From an uncultured Clostridia bacterium (GTDB lineage: Bacteria > Bacillota > Clostridia > UMGS1810): a DNA stretch of 64,000 nucleotides. The stretch is from NCBI GenBank assembly GCA_934500705.1, contig CAKSTI010000016.1, forward strand, positions 1 to 64,000, read 5' to 3'. This document shows, one piece after another, positions 43,392-53,440 of this stretch (position 1 is its first letter; every line of letters starts with the position of its first letter). The position numbers and the translations under genes are program-made. Under the pieces are notes generated by a model. The model had not been told where the DNA came from. It did no database searches and saw only the letters and a list, made by a program, of their open reading frames with translations.

Positions 43392-44756
43392 GTGAAAAAA
43401 TTAATTTCATTGGTGGCAGTTGTTGCCCTTGCCGTTACATCGCTTGCCGGGTGCGGCAAACAGACGGCAGATGACGGCTATACGGAAGTCGTAATGTGGT
43501 CAAGCGACTCCCACGCCAAAAAAGCTATGGAAAAACTGGTGAAGGAATTTAACGAAACCATCGGAAAAGAAAATAAAGTAAAATTTGTCTGGGAGCTCAA
43601 AGAAGGCAGTAACAACGAGCTTGAAGTTGCCCTGCAAAACGGCAAAGAGCCCGATTTGTTCGGTTGTCCGCAGCTTAGCAAATTTGCCGAGAACAAATAC
43701 ATAATGCCGCTTGACGAAATCCCTCAGCTATCAGAGCTTGTTGAAAAGAACAGCGACGTCAAAGTAGAACGCCAGAACGTGTATGGCGGCAAACTCTATC
43801 TGCTGCCGGTCAACGCAACGGTTTACGGACTTGCGTATAATAAGGATATGTTTAAAAAGGCTGGAATTGTTGACGAAAACGGCGAGGCAAAACCGCCGAG
43901 AACAATCGGTGAACTCCGTGAGGACGCAAAGAAACTCACTGACAATTCCAAGCAGAAATACGGAATAATTCTCCCCGGAAAATGGGGCGGCTGGTTCGGC
44001 TGTGAAATACAGAATACATCACTTCAACTCACCGGCTCAATGGGATATAACTTCCAGGAAGGCAAGTTTGACTGGAACGGCTTGAAGCCGATGCTTGACC
44101 TTATGATGAACCTCAAAAAAGACGGTTCCGTTTACCCCGGTATGGAGGGTGTGGATAACGACCCGGCACGTGCACGATTTGCCGAGGGCAATATTGGTAT
44201 GAAGTTTGCCGTTTCCTGGGACGTAGGTGTGTGGAACGACCAGTTCCCGGCGAAGTGCGACTGGGGCATAGCACCGCTCCCCGTGTCCGATGACGGCCCG
44301 GAGTATTACCAGTATAAGGCGCCCGGATTTTCGTGCTGCATAAGCAAGAGGAATTATGACGAAAAAGGCGGCGACGCAGTTTCCCTCGTATACAACTGGT
44401 TTTACAGCGACGAGGTTATGCAGAAACTCTATGAGGAATGTGTTTATATGCCTTGGAGGTCTGACATTATAGAAAATGCAAAACTTACAGACGCCAAAAA
44501 GGGCTGGGAGGACTTTGGAAATATAGTTTCGATTTCAAGACCCGTTCCCCCTTCAAAACCGACAGATACGTCGGCGTATGAGTCCGTGTCGGCAGATTTC
44601 TTAAACAGAGTCTGGACAGAGAAAACAAGCGTTGACAAGTGGATTGCAGAGAGAAACAAAATATCCGCCGAGGGCGTGGAGCAGTACAAGAAACTCCACC
44701 CGGACGAGGATTATTCGGACAGAGTTTACCCTGATTTTAACATTGAACGTGAATAG
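43392..44756 (+). CDS. Sugar ABC transporter substrate-binding lipoprotein
   Basis: A family 1 (CUT1-type) extracellular solute-binding protein of 454 residues. The N-terminal signal ends in TSLAGCGKQ, placing the lipidated Cys at position 21. The mature part has the usual two-lobed pattern (LPVNATVYGLAYNKDMFKKAGI, FAEGNIGMKFAVSWDVGVW). It captures an oligosaccharide outside the cell for the two permeases that follow. It starts with GTG behind GGAGGTTTTG. It leads the operon of secreted proteins up to 61278; no strong promoter was found in front of it. Confidence 0.85.
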   Translation: MKKLISLVAVVALAVTSLAGCGKQTADDGYTEVVMWSSDSHAKKAMEKLVKEFNETIGKENKVKFVWELKEGSNNELEVALQNGKEPDLFGCPQLSKFAENKYIMPLDEIPQLSELVEKNSDVKVERQNVYGGKLYLLPVNATVYGLAYNKDMFKKAGIVDENGEAKPPRTIGELREDAKKLTDNSKQKYGIILPGKWGGWFGCEIQNTSLQLTGSMGYNFQEGKFDWNGLKPMLDLMMNLKKDGSVYPGMEGVDNDPARARFAEGNIGMKFAVSWDVGVWNDQFPAKCDWGIAPLPVSDDGPEYYQYKAPGFSCCISKRNYDEKGGDAVSLVYNWFYSDEVMQKLYEECVYMPWRSDIIENAKLTDAKKGWEDFGNIVSISRPVPPSKPTDTSAYESVSADFLNRVWTEKTSVDKWIAERNKISAEGVEQYKKLHPDEDYSDRVYPDFNIERE

Positions 44757-44771
44757 CAAAGGAAGATTTTA

Positions 44772-45692
44772 ATGAATACTAAAAAGAATAAATTCAGCGA
44801 GCGCACGTCTAAGACATTTCAGTGTTACGGTATTCTTTCCACACAGCTTATAGGTTTTGTGCTCTTTTCGCTTTATCCTATGCTGTGGGCAATGCACAAA
44901 GCGTTTTTCTACTATGACGGCACACCGTCGCTTACCCGTTTTGTGGGACTCGACAACTTTATAAAGATTTTTACAACCGATGCCGCATATTGGAAAACCT
45001 GGGCGCACACATTTATGTTTGCAGTGGGCAAGCTCCCCATAGAGCTGCCCTTTGCAATGCTCATTGCAGTGTGCCTGCGTTCCAAGATTAAGGGAACGGG
45101 ATTTTTCAGAACAATGTATTACCTGCCATGCGTAATAGGCGCCGCAATAGTAGGTCTTATCATTACAAATATGTTTGACTACTTTGGCTTTATAAATGCG
45201 TGGCTCCTCAGGCTCGGTATAATTAAGAAAAATATTGCCTGGTTCTCAAACACGGGAACTGCGTGGGCGGCGCTGATTATCGGTGCGGTGTGGAACACCT
45301 TCGGCACAAACGTCCTGTACTTCCTTGCGGCAATGTCCAACATTCCCGAGGAACTCTACGAGAGCGCACGCCTTGAAGGCGCATCGCCGTGGCAAACGTT
45401 TATTAGCATAACACTGCCTATGATGTCGCCGGTTTTGCAGACAATACTTTTGCTTTCGCTCAACGGAACACTGCACACAAGCGATTACATTCTCACCACC
45501 ACAAACGGCGCCCCGGCAGGAAGTACATACACCGTTATGTCCTACATCGTCGGCAAGTTTGTACCCGGATTTGCGGAAACCAACGTAAACATCGGCTACG
45601 GCTGTGCTATGGCAATGCTTACATCTATGTGTATGATTATAATTGCAATCATATACACAAAGCTCACCAAGCATATGCAGGAACTATATTAA
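44772..45692 (+). CDS. Sugar ABC transporter permease (MalF/UgpA type)
   Basis: A 306-residue membrane protein with six hydrophobic segments. The cytoplasmic EAA loop is visible as EELYESARLEGASPWQTF followed by ITLPMMSPV, the part that docks to the ATPase. It belongs to the MalF/UgpA-type half of CUT1 importers. It lies 15 bases after the binding protein and 18 before the second permease. No ATP-binding subunit is encoded here, so it must borrow one (MsmX/MsmK-like) from elsewhere. Confidence 0.88.
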   Translation: MNTKKNKFSERTSKTFQCYGILSTQLIGFVLFSLYPMLWAMHKAFFYYDGTPSLTRFVGLDNFIKIFTTDAAYWKTWAHTFMFAVGKLPIELPFAMLIAVCLRSKIKGTGFFRTMYYLPCVIGAAIVGLIITNMFDYFGFINAWLLRLGIIKKNIAWFSNTGTAWAALIIGAVWNTFGTNVLYFLAAMSNIPEELYESARLEGASPWQTFISITLPMMSPVLQTILLLSLNGTLHTSDYILTTTNGAPAGSTYTVMSYIVGKFVPGFAETNVNIGYGCAMAMLTSMCMIIIAIIYTKLTKHMQELY

Positions 45693-45710
45693 TAACTGAC
45701 GGAGGAAATT

Positions 45711-46565
45711 ATGAAAAGAGCAGAATTTATCAAAAAAACAATAATTTATATTTTCCTGTGCGCAGTTTTGTTTGTTACGATACTGCCGGTGATTTACACT
45801 GTATTTGCATCATTTAAAACAAATTCGGAAATAATGACCCACCCGGAAACCCTGTTTCCCCTTGAACCTACGCTCGATAACTACAAAGCGGCGCTCACCA
45901 CGGGCAGTTTTAACATTCCGCTTATGTTCTGGAACAGTACTTACTACACGGTCTTGACGGTAATCATCACAATTACCATTTCGTCGCTTTCGGGTTACGT
46001 GTTCGCAAGAGGCGGCAACTTCCCCGGCAGCAAGGTGATATTTACGGTGTTTTCGAGCCTTATGTTTATAAATATGGGCAGTATAACCATTTACGCCGTG
46101 TTTAAAGTTCTCGACATCGTTCATCTGTCGGACTCGCTTTGGGGACTTATTGTTATGAAAGTTTTCGGCATAGGAATTGTAAATATCTATCTTGTACGCA
46201 GTTACATAAGGACTCTGCCGTATTCTCTCGACGAGGCGGCAAAGATTGACGGTTGCAGTTTTATAGGAATATTTTTTAAGATAATCGGCCCGCTTTTAAA
46301 GCCGATAATAGCTACAATCAGCATACTTGCGTTTAACAGTTCGTGGAACGACTACCTTATGCCGACGCTGTTTACTATTTCAAGACCGGAGCAAAGACCG
46401 CTCATTGTCGGAATTATGGCACTCAAAAATTCCGGCAACGCCGCATCAAACTGGAATTTGATGCTCGCCGGCGCAACCGTTGCGCTTATTCCGATACTCA
46501 TTGCATACGCTTTTGGTAACAAGTATTTTGTTGAGGGACTTGCGTCCGGAGCGGTTAAAGGTTAA
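45711..46565 (+). CDS. Sugar ABC transporter permease (MalG/UgpE type)
   Basis: The second CUT1 permease, 284 residues, with six hydrophobic segments and the EAA motif around SLDEAAKIDGCSFIGIFFKI. It starts MKRAEFIKKTIIYIFLC and ends GSGAVKG-like, as MalG/UgpE proteins do. It pairs with the upstream permease to form the channel. The next gene, an SLH-anchored surface protein, is only 16 bases away, so transport and surface proteins are made together. Confidence 0.88.
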   Translation: MKRAEFIKKTIIYIFLCAVLFVTILPVIYTVFASFKTNSEIMTHPETLFPLEPTLDNYKAALTTGSFNIPLMFWNSTYYTVLTVIITITISSLSGYVFARGGNFPGSKVIFTVFSSLMFINMGSITIYAVFKVLDIVHLSDSLWGLIVMKVFGIGIVNIYLVRSYIRTLPYSLDEAAKIDGCSFIGIFFKIIGPLLKPIIATISILAFNSSWNDYLMPTLFTISRPEQRPLIVGIMALKNSGNAASNWNLMLAGATVALIPILIAYAFGNKYFVEGLASGAVKG

Positions 46566-46581
46566 AAATGGAGGATAATGT

Positions 46582-48315
46582 ATGAAAACACAAAGAATTT
46601 TGGCTTTGTCGCTCACTGCGGCACTGCTCGGCTGCAACGCCTATGCGGCGGACTTTACCGCCGACGAGAGAGGTGTCGTGAATTTCAGCGACAGTTTTGA
46701 CGTATCGCAGCTTGGGCAGTATAAGGACTACGACGGTCACAGGTACACCTTTGGCGATTACGACAAGTTTTTAAACTATAAGGTTACGGACAGTGAAAAC
46801 AATCTCCAAAACTTCGGTCAGATTATTCTGGACGACACGGGAGATGTAAATTTCAGTTTCAGAATTAAAGGCGAAACGGGAGAGTACACCCTGACTCTTA
46901 CAAACGTAAAGCTCGGCACAAAAACCTATACCGTTGACTACGTCAATAATATCTACATAGACTTTAACGACATTAAAAAGAGTGGCGACAAAGAGCTTAT
47001 GGCAGAATTTTTAAACGAGAGCGGTACTCTGTTCGGCTTTGATACCAAGGCGTTTTCGCTCCTTTCGGACGATAAGGCGCAGGAGATTGTGCAGCAGTTT
47101 ATCTCATCTGCCGATGCGGCATCTCTTGACGATATGAAAACACTTGCCGAGGGGACAAAGGTTGTAGACACCCTCTTTGAAACTGCGGACAAGCCGGAAG
47201 TTTTAATAGAGTACATCACCGACAACGCAGCAAGGACGGACACCGTCTTTGATAAAAACATCGTAGGCATCTTTAACTCCGACCTCAGCGATGCGGAAAA
47301 GAGCGCCGTTGCCTCCGCCCTTATGGGCAGTCCGCTTGATGCCGATGCTGTTGCAAAGTTTGATTTTCAGGTCTTAAAGAGCCGTGTTCATCAGATTAAA
47401 TACTACTCCGATATGGATTTGATTATCCTCTCGGACGGCAACATCTGGGGATTTGCCGATAAGGATTTGAAAAAATATAAAAACTGCGATATCGCAAGCG
47501 TTCAAAAGGCAATGCTCACCGCAATAGATACCGTGTCAGACCTTGCCGAATACAGAGAAAAATTCGGCAAACTCATAGACCTTAACTCCGATGATGACTC
47601 CGGCAGCTCAGGCGGTTCGGGCAGTTCCGGCGGCGGTTCCCGTGGCGGCTCATCCGCAGTTGTAAGCGGCGGCAAGGAGCAAAACTATGAGGTAAACGGA
47701 AGCGGATTTTTGACACCCGATCAAACCGTTACGCAGGAAGAAAACCAAACCGTGCAAAAGTCGGAGTTCAAGGATTTGGAAGGCTTTGACTGGGCAAAGG
47801 ACGCAATTAAAACCCTTGCCGCAAATTACATAATAAGCGGAGTTTCCGACACCGAATTTCAGCCTGCAAGAACTATTAAACGTGAGGAGTTTATAAAGCT
47901 CATCACATCGGGACTGCGCCTGACCGGTGCGGAGTACGAAACAACCTTTGCCGATGTGTCCAAAGACGATTGGTTCTACGATGCAGTTGGTGCGGCACAG
48001 AGAGCCGAGCTTGTCGGCGGTGACGAAAACGGCTGTTTCGGCACAGGCAGAGAGATAACCAGGCAGGACGCCGCAGTTATCCTTGCACGCACGGCAAAGT
48101 ACAAGGGCGTGACCCTCGGCGGCGAAAGGGAAACCGCATTTGCCGATGCCGACCAAATTGCCGACTATGCAAAGTCCGGCGTGGATAAGCTTGCCAAAGC
48201 AGGCATCGTAAACGGTACGGGCGACGGCAGATTTGCACCGAACGCAAGCCTTACAAGGGCAGAGGCGGCAGTAATGCTCCTTAACTTCTTTAAGGCGTTG
48301 TCGATACTTAAATAG
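46582..48315 (+). CDS. Secreted protein with C-terminal SLH domains
   Basis: A 577-residue surface protein. A signal peptide (MKTQRILALSLTAALLG, cleavage near AYAAD) is followed by about 320 residues of unassigned, partly beta-rich and partly helical sequence. A Gly/Ser linker (around 345-365) leads to three S-layer homology repeats: FKDLEGFDWAKDAIKTLA, FADVSKDDWFYDAVGAA and FADADQIADYAKSGVDKLA. SLH domains bind pyruvylated wall polymers, so this protein is fixed to the cell wall. In this operon it may hold other secreted partners or bind glycans. The function of the N-terminal part is unknown. Confidence 0.82.
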   Translation: MKTQRILALSLTAALLGCNAYAADFTADERGVVNFSDSFDVSQLGQYKDYDGHRYTFGDYDKFLNYKVTDSENNLQNFGQIILDDTGDVNFSFRIKGETGEYTLTLTNVKLGTKTYTVDYVNNIYIDFNDIKKSGDKELMAEFLNESGTLFGFDTKAFSLLSDDKAQEIVQQFISSADAASLDDMKTLAEGTKVVDTLFETADKPEVLIEYITDNAARTDTVFDKNIVGIFNSDLSDAEKSAVASALMGSPLDADAVAKFDFQVLKSRVHQIKYYSDMDLIILSDGNIWGFADKDLKKYKNCDIASVQKAMLTAIDTVSDLAEYREKFGKLIDLNSDDDSGSSGGSGSSGGGSRGGSSAVVSGGKEQNYEVNGSGFLTPDQTVTQEENQTVQKSEFKDLEGFDWAKDAIKTLAANYIISGVSDTEFQPARTIKREEFIKLITSGLRLTGAEYETTFADVSKDDWFYDAVGAAQRAELVGGDENGCFGTGREITRQDAAVILARTAKYKGVTLGGERETAFADADQIADYAKSGVDKLAKAGIVNGTGDGRFAPNASLTRAEAAVMLLNFFKALSILK

Positions 48316-48326
48316 GGGGGATTATT

Positions 48327-50948
48327 TTGAACATAAAACGATTTGTTTCTGTTTTGCTTTCGGCGACGCTGATTGTTACGGTTTTTGCCGGAATAACCGT
48401 GTCGGCAGATGCGGCGGACAATAACGTGTACGAGGCAAGGGTGCTCTCGTCACTTAAAATTATCGAGATGCCCGACACTGCAACCGATTGGAGCGAAACG
48501 GAGATAACCAACGGAACATTTATAGACTGGGCGCTGAGCCTCTCGCCGTATACCGACGAGTTGCAGCCGCTTAAACTGATATTGACCACGAACGAAATTT
48601 CAAAGACGGACGAGCGCTACCACAAGTACGCCTATCTTTATTCGCTTGGCTATCTTAAAGATGAAACGGGCGTTGCCCCGTCAAAGGTGCTCAAAACAGA
48701 CACCGCACTCTCTGTTTTAAAAGGCATACTCGGCTATTCCAAAGCAGCCGAAAATGGCGCAGCAAAGCTGTCTATCGGAGTTAAAAATTCGCTTTTAAAA
48801 GGAATTAAAACTTCCTCCGACGGCGCACTGATGTTAAACGATGCGGTAAAGATGCTTCATAACGCTATCGAAATGCCGTATTGCGATATGGAAATTCTCT
48901 CGGATAACCGTATTAATTACAAGGTAAGCAAAGACGTTACCGTTCTTGTTAAAAATAAGGATATATACGAGATTTCCGGCAGAATGAACGCAACCTCCAT
49001 TACATCGGTGAGCGGAAGCACCGCCGGTGATAATAAGGTGAGAATTAACGAAACCGAATTTGACATAACGGACTTTTCGCTAAATTCCCTAATCGGCAGA
49101 GATGTTACCGGCTATGCGGTAATCGACGGTGACAAAAAGGAAGTGCTCTACTTGGAGCCCGACAGCAGTACCGATGACTTTGTCATAGACGGTGCGGACT
49201 TTGTGGAGTACTTGCCCACGGCGGTTAAGTATTACGATAATTCGGGCAAGCTCAAACAGAAAACCGTGAATAACCCCACAATTATTTACAACGGCAAAAG
49301 GCTCGAAAAGGGCGAGTACGACGACAGCCTCTTTAACATTACCGACGGTGACATCACCCTCGTTAAAAACGGCGGCAAGACAGACCTCGTTATTGTAAAC
49401 AGGTACGAAAATCTCGTTGTAAGCACCGTGGATAAAGACGGTAAGTCCGTATCAGATATGTTCCGTGGCAAAATACTGAGCTTTGACTGCGATGTTGCGG
49501 TGTTAAAGTCGGAGGGCGGCAAAGATTTCAGCGTTGATGCCCTGAGAAAGAAAAACATAATTACATATCTTCAAAGCCTTGACGGTGAGTACGTAAACGC
49601 AGTTGTCGGCGGAGTGTATATGGCAGAGGAGATAACCTCGGTTTCGCAAAGCGCCGACGGCATAGACAGCATCGAAGTGTGCTCGCAGAGTTACGACACT
49701 GCGTCAGAGTTTAAAGACACTGCCGAGAGTCTTGTAGTCGGCAACAAGTACGAAATATATATTAACTGCAATAACCGTGTTGTTGCAATAAAAGAGCCTT
49801 CCGGCATTTCCACAAACCTCGGCTACGTAATGGGAGCAGACGTTGAGGACGGACTCTCCGGCAGAGCGGTTGTAAAGATGGTTACTCCCGACTCCGCAAG
49901 TGAGGACGATTACATCGTATTAACCTGTGCCAAAAAGGTTACCGTTGACGGCACTTCGTACAGCGGCGACGGCATAGTAAATGCCATAAAGCAGTTTAAC
50001 GGCACCTGCTACGTGCCAATATCGTACAAGAGCAACGCCGAGGGAGAAATATATGAGATAGACACGCCGAACTACGCTGCGGATAAAGAGAGCGACAAGA
50101 GCTTGATGCAGCTTCATTCGAGAAGCGGCAGTCAAATGTATGTAAAATCTGTTATTACCAACGGTTACAGAAATCATTACGGAGGCAAATATTATTTAAG
50201 CTTTGACGGCATATGCGTAAACCACGCAACAGGCAGCGACAAGATTATAGTAATTGACCGTGTCAGAAACGACTCAAAAGTAAACCTTGATATCTACGGC
50301 TTCGGAACGGATTCTCCACTCGTGTATTTTGCGGTTGTAAACGCTTCCTCCGCAGCGGTGGACGCAAAGTTTGAGGACGATCTTATGGCGGTTAAGAAAA
50401 TCTCCCGAAAAATCAATTCGAAAGAAAATACCGGCTATTTTGTGACTCTTACCGGTATGGGAATGAAAAAGGAAATGGAAGTTGCCGACGAGTACGAAAA
50501 CATTGTCAATAAGATTGATAAATTCGACCTCGTGCGCTACAAGATTAACGCCAAAAACCAGCTTATTGCTTTTGAAGTGGTGTTAGATTACTCCGAGAAA
50601 GATAAGTCGATTGGTTATGAAAATTACGATTGGGAAAACGGCGGCGAATATCGAATTGTTACCGGCAAGGTTTATGATGTTTTAGAGGACGCAGGCTGCA
50701 AGGTTTCCTCTTACAAAAACCTCATTTCCTTCTACAAAAACAGCGACGATATTGCAAACAGCCGTGAAGTTGCCTTTATGCGCAACGCATATGTTTACAA
50801 GGTTGACAGGGATGAACTCTCCATCGAGGCGGCAACGGTTGACGACATTAAGACGTATAAAAACTACGGCGGCGACGCCGATATGGTGTGTATGGCAACT
50901 CAGTATGCGATTCCGATTGTTATATACATAATAAGAAATGAAAAGTAG
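48327..50948 (+). CDS. Large secreted protein of unknown function
   Basis: An 873-residue exported protein with a clear signal peptide (FVSVLLSATLIVTVFAG, cleavage near SADAAD). The N-terminal 180 residues look like degenerate SLH-type repeats (LSSLKII, then YLYSLGYLKDETG), without the canonical W/F signature. The remaining sequence is beta-rich with repeated GRDVTGYAVIDGDKKEVLYL-like units and many Asp/Lys, suggesting stacked small beta domains. No catalytic motif is seen. It starts with TTG behind AGGGGGG, 11 bases after the SLH protein. The role within the glycan locus is unknown. Confidence 0.65.
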   Translation: MNIKRFVSVLLSATLIVTVFAGITVSADAADNNVYEARVLSSLKIIEMPDTATDWSETEITNGTFIDWALSLSPYTDELQPLKLILTTNEISKTDERYHKYAYLYSLGYLKDETGVAPSKVLKTDTALSVLKGILGYSKAAENGAAKLSIGVKNSLLKGIKTSSDGALMLNDAVKMLHNAIEMPYCDMEILSDNRINYKVSKDVTVLVKNKDIYEISGRMNATSITSVSGSTAGDNKVRINETEFDITDFSLNSLIGRDVTGYAVIDGDKKEVLYLEPDSSTDDFVIDGADFVEYLPTAVKYYDNSGKLKQKTVNNPTIIYNGKRLEKGEYDDSLFNITDGDITLVKNGGKTDLVIVNRYENLVVSTVDKDGKSVSDMFRGKILSFDCDVAVLKSEGGKDFSVDALRKKNIITYLQSLDGEYVNAVVGGVYMAEEITSVSQSADGIDSIEVCSQSYDTASEFKDTAESLVVGNKYEIYINCNNRVVAIKEPSGISTNLGYVMGADVEDGLSGRAVVKMVTPDSASEDDYIVLTCAKKVTVDGTSYSGDGIVNAIKQFNGTCYVPISYKSNAEGEIYEIDTPNYAADKESDKSLMQLHSRSGSQMYVKSVITNGYRNHYGGKYYLSFDGICVNHATGSDKIIVIDRVRNDSKVNLDIYGFGTDSPLVYFAVVNASSAAVDAKFEDDLMAVKKISRKINSKENTGYFVTLTGMGMKKEMEVADEYENIVNKIDKFDLVRYKINAKNQLIAFEVVLDYSEKDKSIGYENYDWENGGEYRIVTGKVYDVLEDAGCKVSSYKNLISFYKNSDDIANSREVAFMRNAYVYKVDRDELSIEAATVDDIKTYKNYGGDADMVCMATQYAIPIVIYIIRNEK

Positions 50949-50960
50949 GGGGTGAACACA

Positions 50961-52007
50961 TTGAATAAATTTATTAAAACAGTGGCAACCGCAGCTATAG
51001 CTTTGTCAATTTCAACCAACGTATTTGCAATGTCATTTGCAAATCCATACGGTTACAATCTGCCGCTTAAAGATTTTGCGGCAAATCCCGACGGATTTAA
51101 AAGTGATATGAACGTTGTTTCCAATCACGATATTTCGTACGAAAGCGATGTTTTAAATCTCATATCCAAGGGTTCGGGAATGTCGTTTTTCTACCTTGGC
51201 GGACAAGGGCAAAACGGTGACACTAAGGTTAGTGCTGACTCACACAATAAAGAGATAAATACGTTTACATACAGCCTTACAAAGTCCGAACATTATGACG
51301 GCTTGTCGCCGACGGGCGACACCTACGACTGCAACACCTTTGTAAACGTAAACGGCAGTTGGCAAAACTTCCGCTTTAAAGGCGAAATTGCCGGACCGGA
51401 TTCGTACAGCGCTCATATAAACTGGTCGGGCGGCGGGTCACCGCTTATTATAAGAGACCTCAGCTACGATGAGTTCTACTCCGTAATAGTTGAGGCGGAT
51501 ATTGAGGGCAAATGCGCCTCAATGCGTTTAGAGGACGCACAGGGCAACATTCTAGGCGTAAAGTACGCAGAGGGGATAAACATTACGGCGGTAAGGAGCG
51601 GATTTCGTTTCAGAACAGAGGAGGACTATAACTTTAAAATCAAAGAGATGTCCTCACTGCGTGAAACATATATCCTCAAAAATTTTGACTTAACCAAAGA
51701 CGGTAACATCGTAACCGCAACGGTAGACATTGCCGCCGACTGCACACAGCGCAGTATAAACGGCGAAATGCCGGCAGCGCCGTCACTTTTCATAGGCCAG
51801 TTTGACTCAGAGAACAGACTTCTCGGCTATGAGATAAAGACTGCTGAGCTTTCCTCCAAGGCGGCGTCGGCAGACAGTGCGGCGTTTGAAACTTTCACCG
51901 CAAGCGTGGTAAAACACCGTGACTTCGACCACGCAAAGGCTATGCTCGTCACAAACGGCGAGGACTTCCTCCCGCTTTGCGGCGCATTAACGGTTGATAA
52001 TCAATAA
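50961..52007 (+). CDS. Secreted protein of unknown function (paralogue group)
   Basis: A 348-residue exported protein with a signal peptide (FIKTVATAAIALSISTNVFA). The middle has a beta-sandwich look (YDCNTFVNVNGSWQNFRFKGEI) reminiscent of carbohydrate-binding modules, though no family is certain. The C-terminal module, with LFIGQFDSENRLLGYEIKTA and AKAMLVTNGEDFLPLC, is a weak match to the same region of the next gene. I start at TTG because GGGGGTG lies six bases before it; a GTG nine bases earlier overlaps that site. Confidence 0.6.
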   Translation: MNKFIKTVATAAIALSISTNVFAMSFANPYGYNLPLKDFAANPDGFKSDMNVVSNHDISYESDVLNLISKGSGMSFFYLGGQGQNGDTKVSADSHNKEINTFTYSLTKSEHYDGLSPTGDTYDCNTFVNVNGSWQNFRFKGEIAGPDSYSAHINWSGGGSPLIIRDLSYDEFYSVIVEADIEGKCASMRLEDAQGNILGVKYAEGINITAVRSGFRFRTEEDYNFKIKEMSSLRETYILKNFDLTKDGNIVTATVDIAADCTQRSINGEMPAAPSLFIGQFDSENRLLGYEIKTAELSSKAASADSAAFETFTASVVKHRDFDHAKAMLVTNGEDFLPLCGALTVDNQ

Positions 52008-52040
52008 TGATTATATAAAAATTTAAAAGGAGAGAGTTTT

Positions 52041-53369
52041 ATGAAAAAATTTACTAAGGTAATTGCTTTGACGGTTGTTGCAATAATGGCTTTGGCTGTT
52101 AGCGCAAGTGCTTCCAAGGTTGATGACATCGGTTTTAAAATGCTTGATCCGGTAAGCTATGAGGCGCAGCTTGAGAGTTTCGCAACTTCTCCGGGGGAGC
52201 TTGATTATGTGAATGCCGGCACAATCCCCGGAAATATGACTTATGTCAAAGAGAAAACACCTTTTGGTACAAATGGATATTTGAGCCACAAGTATGATGC
52301 AAGCACTGCCAATGCAACTGCTTTATTCCAGTTTGGAACGGGAAACGGAGAGCTTAACGGCATAAACGGCAATCTGCAGGCACGCCTTCCCGGAAATCTC
52401 GGAAAACAGAAAATAGAGGTTATTTTCAAAATAAATGATTTATCGGCAGTGTCCGGAGAGGTTTTCGACATAAGGAACTTTTTTGTAAAAAATGACGGAA
52501 CGACGGGCGTTATAGGTCTTAAGGATGCCGGTGTATCCGGAAATGTTCTTTCGTGGTCAGGTAGATTTGACAGCAGCGAAAGTGACATAAATCTTGGTTC
52601 GATAGAGGCAGGCTCTTGGTACAAATATGTTATAATTGAGGACATTCCCGCAAATATTCAGAATATGTATATGGAAAAGTGGAATACCGCAGCTAACAAG
52701 TTTGAGCTCGTAAGAGATGCTGTTGAGGTGACAAGTGATGGCAGAACTTGTGAAGGAAGAAACGTTTATTGCTATACAAGCAGTGTGAGAGTTCGCTTGA
52801 CAAACCTTATGAGTTGGGACATTGCGCAGGTTAAAATCACGAGGGACAATACTTTAGCATATAGGAGTTCACCGGCAGTTACTTACGGCACGCCTTTGGA
52901 TAAATATAATCAGGTAAAAACAGGTATTATTACAAATTTTAATGGTGACGGCGGAACAACCATTGTAGGAAGAACGTATGTTGCCGGAAATGCCTTTGGT
53001 ATTGACGGAAATCAGCAGCCGACAAGCTGGTACACCTATGAGGACGGCACGTATCTGCCCAGAACAACCAATCCGGTTCTTATCGTTGCGCAGTATGATG
53101 AGAGCGGTAACTTGATTACGGTAGGTACTGCATCGGATTCAATACCTACACTAAATGCCGGCTACAGGGGTAATTCGGTTGTAAGCTGCAGCCCGACAGA
53201 AACTCCGACATCACCCGAAGCATACGAATCAGTGATGCAGCATAAGCTTGATTTTAAAACACTCGAAATCAGAGCAGCAAAACACCTCGGCGTAAAATCT
53301 GCAAAGGTTTACCTTTGGAGCGGCACATCTAATATAGTTCCGCTTACCGAGGCAACAGAACTTAAATAA
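52041..53369 (+). CDS. Secreted protein of unknown function (paralogue group)
   Basis: A 442-residue exported protein (signal MKKFTKVIALTVVAIMALA, cleavage near SASA). Residues about 80-250 appear beta-rich with QKIEVIFKINDLSAVSGEVF, in the style of concanavalin-like or CBM folds. The C-terminus, PVLIVAQYDESGNLITVG then SAKVYLWSGTSNIVPL, is the module shared with the previous gene. Its codons are noticeably more A/T-ending than its neighbours, which could mean high expression or a different history. It has an AAAGGAGAG ribosome site. A hairpin follows. The function is unknown. Confidence 0.6.
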   Translation: MKKFTKVIALTVVAIMALAVSASASKVDDIGFKMLDPVSYEAQLESFATSPGELDYVNAGTIPGNMTYVKEKTPFGTNGYLSHKYDASTANATALFQFGTGNGELNGINGNLQARLPGNLGKQKIEVIFKINDLSAVSGEVFDIRNFFVKNDGTTGVIGLKDAGVSGNVLSWSGRFDSSESDINLGSIEAGSWYKYVIIEDIPANIQNMYMEKWNTAANKFELVRDAVEVTSDGRTCEGRNVYCYTSSVRVRLTNLMSWDIAQVKITRDNTLAYRSSPAVTYGTPLDKYNQVKTGIITNFNGDGGTTIVGRTYVAGNAFGIDGNQQPTSWYTYEDGTYLPRTTNPVLIVAQYDESGNLITVGTASDSIPTLNAGYRGNSVVSCSPTETPTSPEAYESVMQHKLDFKTLEIRAAKHLGVKSAKVYLWSGTSNIVPLTEATELK

Positions 53370-53392
53370 TTCCCTCAGCATTATAACAACAG

Positions 53393-53419
53393 GTATGCTG
53401 CGGCACTGCCGCAGCATAC
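53393..53419. other. Intercistronic hairpin without T-tract
   Basis: A perfect 12-bp stem (GTATGCTGCGGC / GCCGCAGCATAC) with a three-base loop between two genes of the same operon. No T-tract follows on either strand, so it is more likely an mRNA stability or processing element than a terminator. Confidence 0.5.
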
Positions 53420-53440
53420 AATCCAATTAAAAAGACGGCG

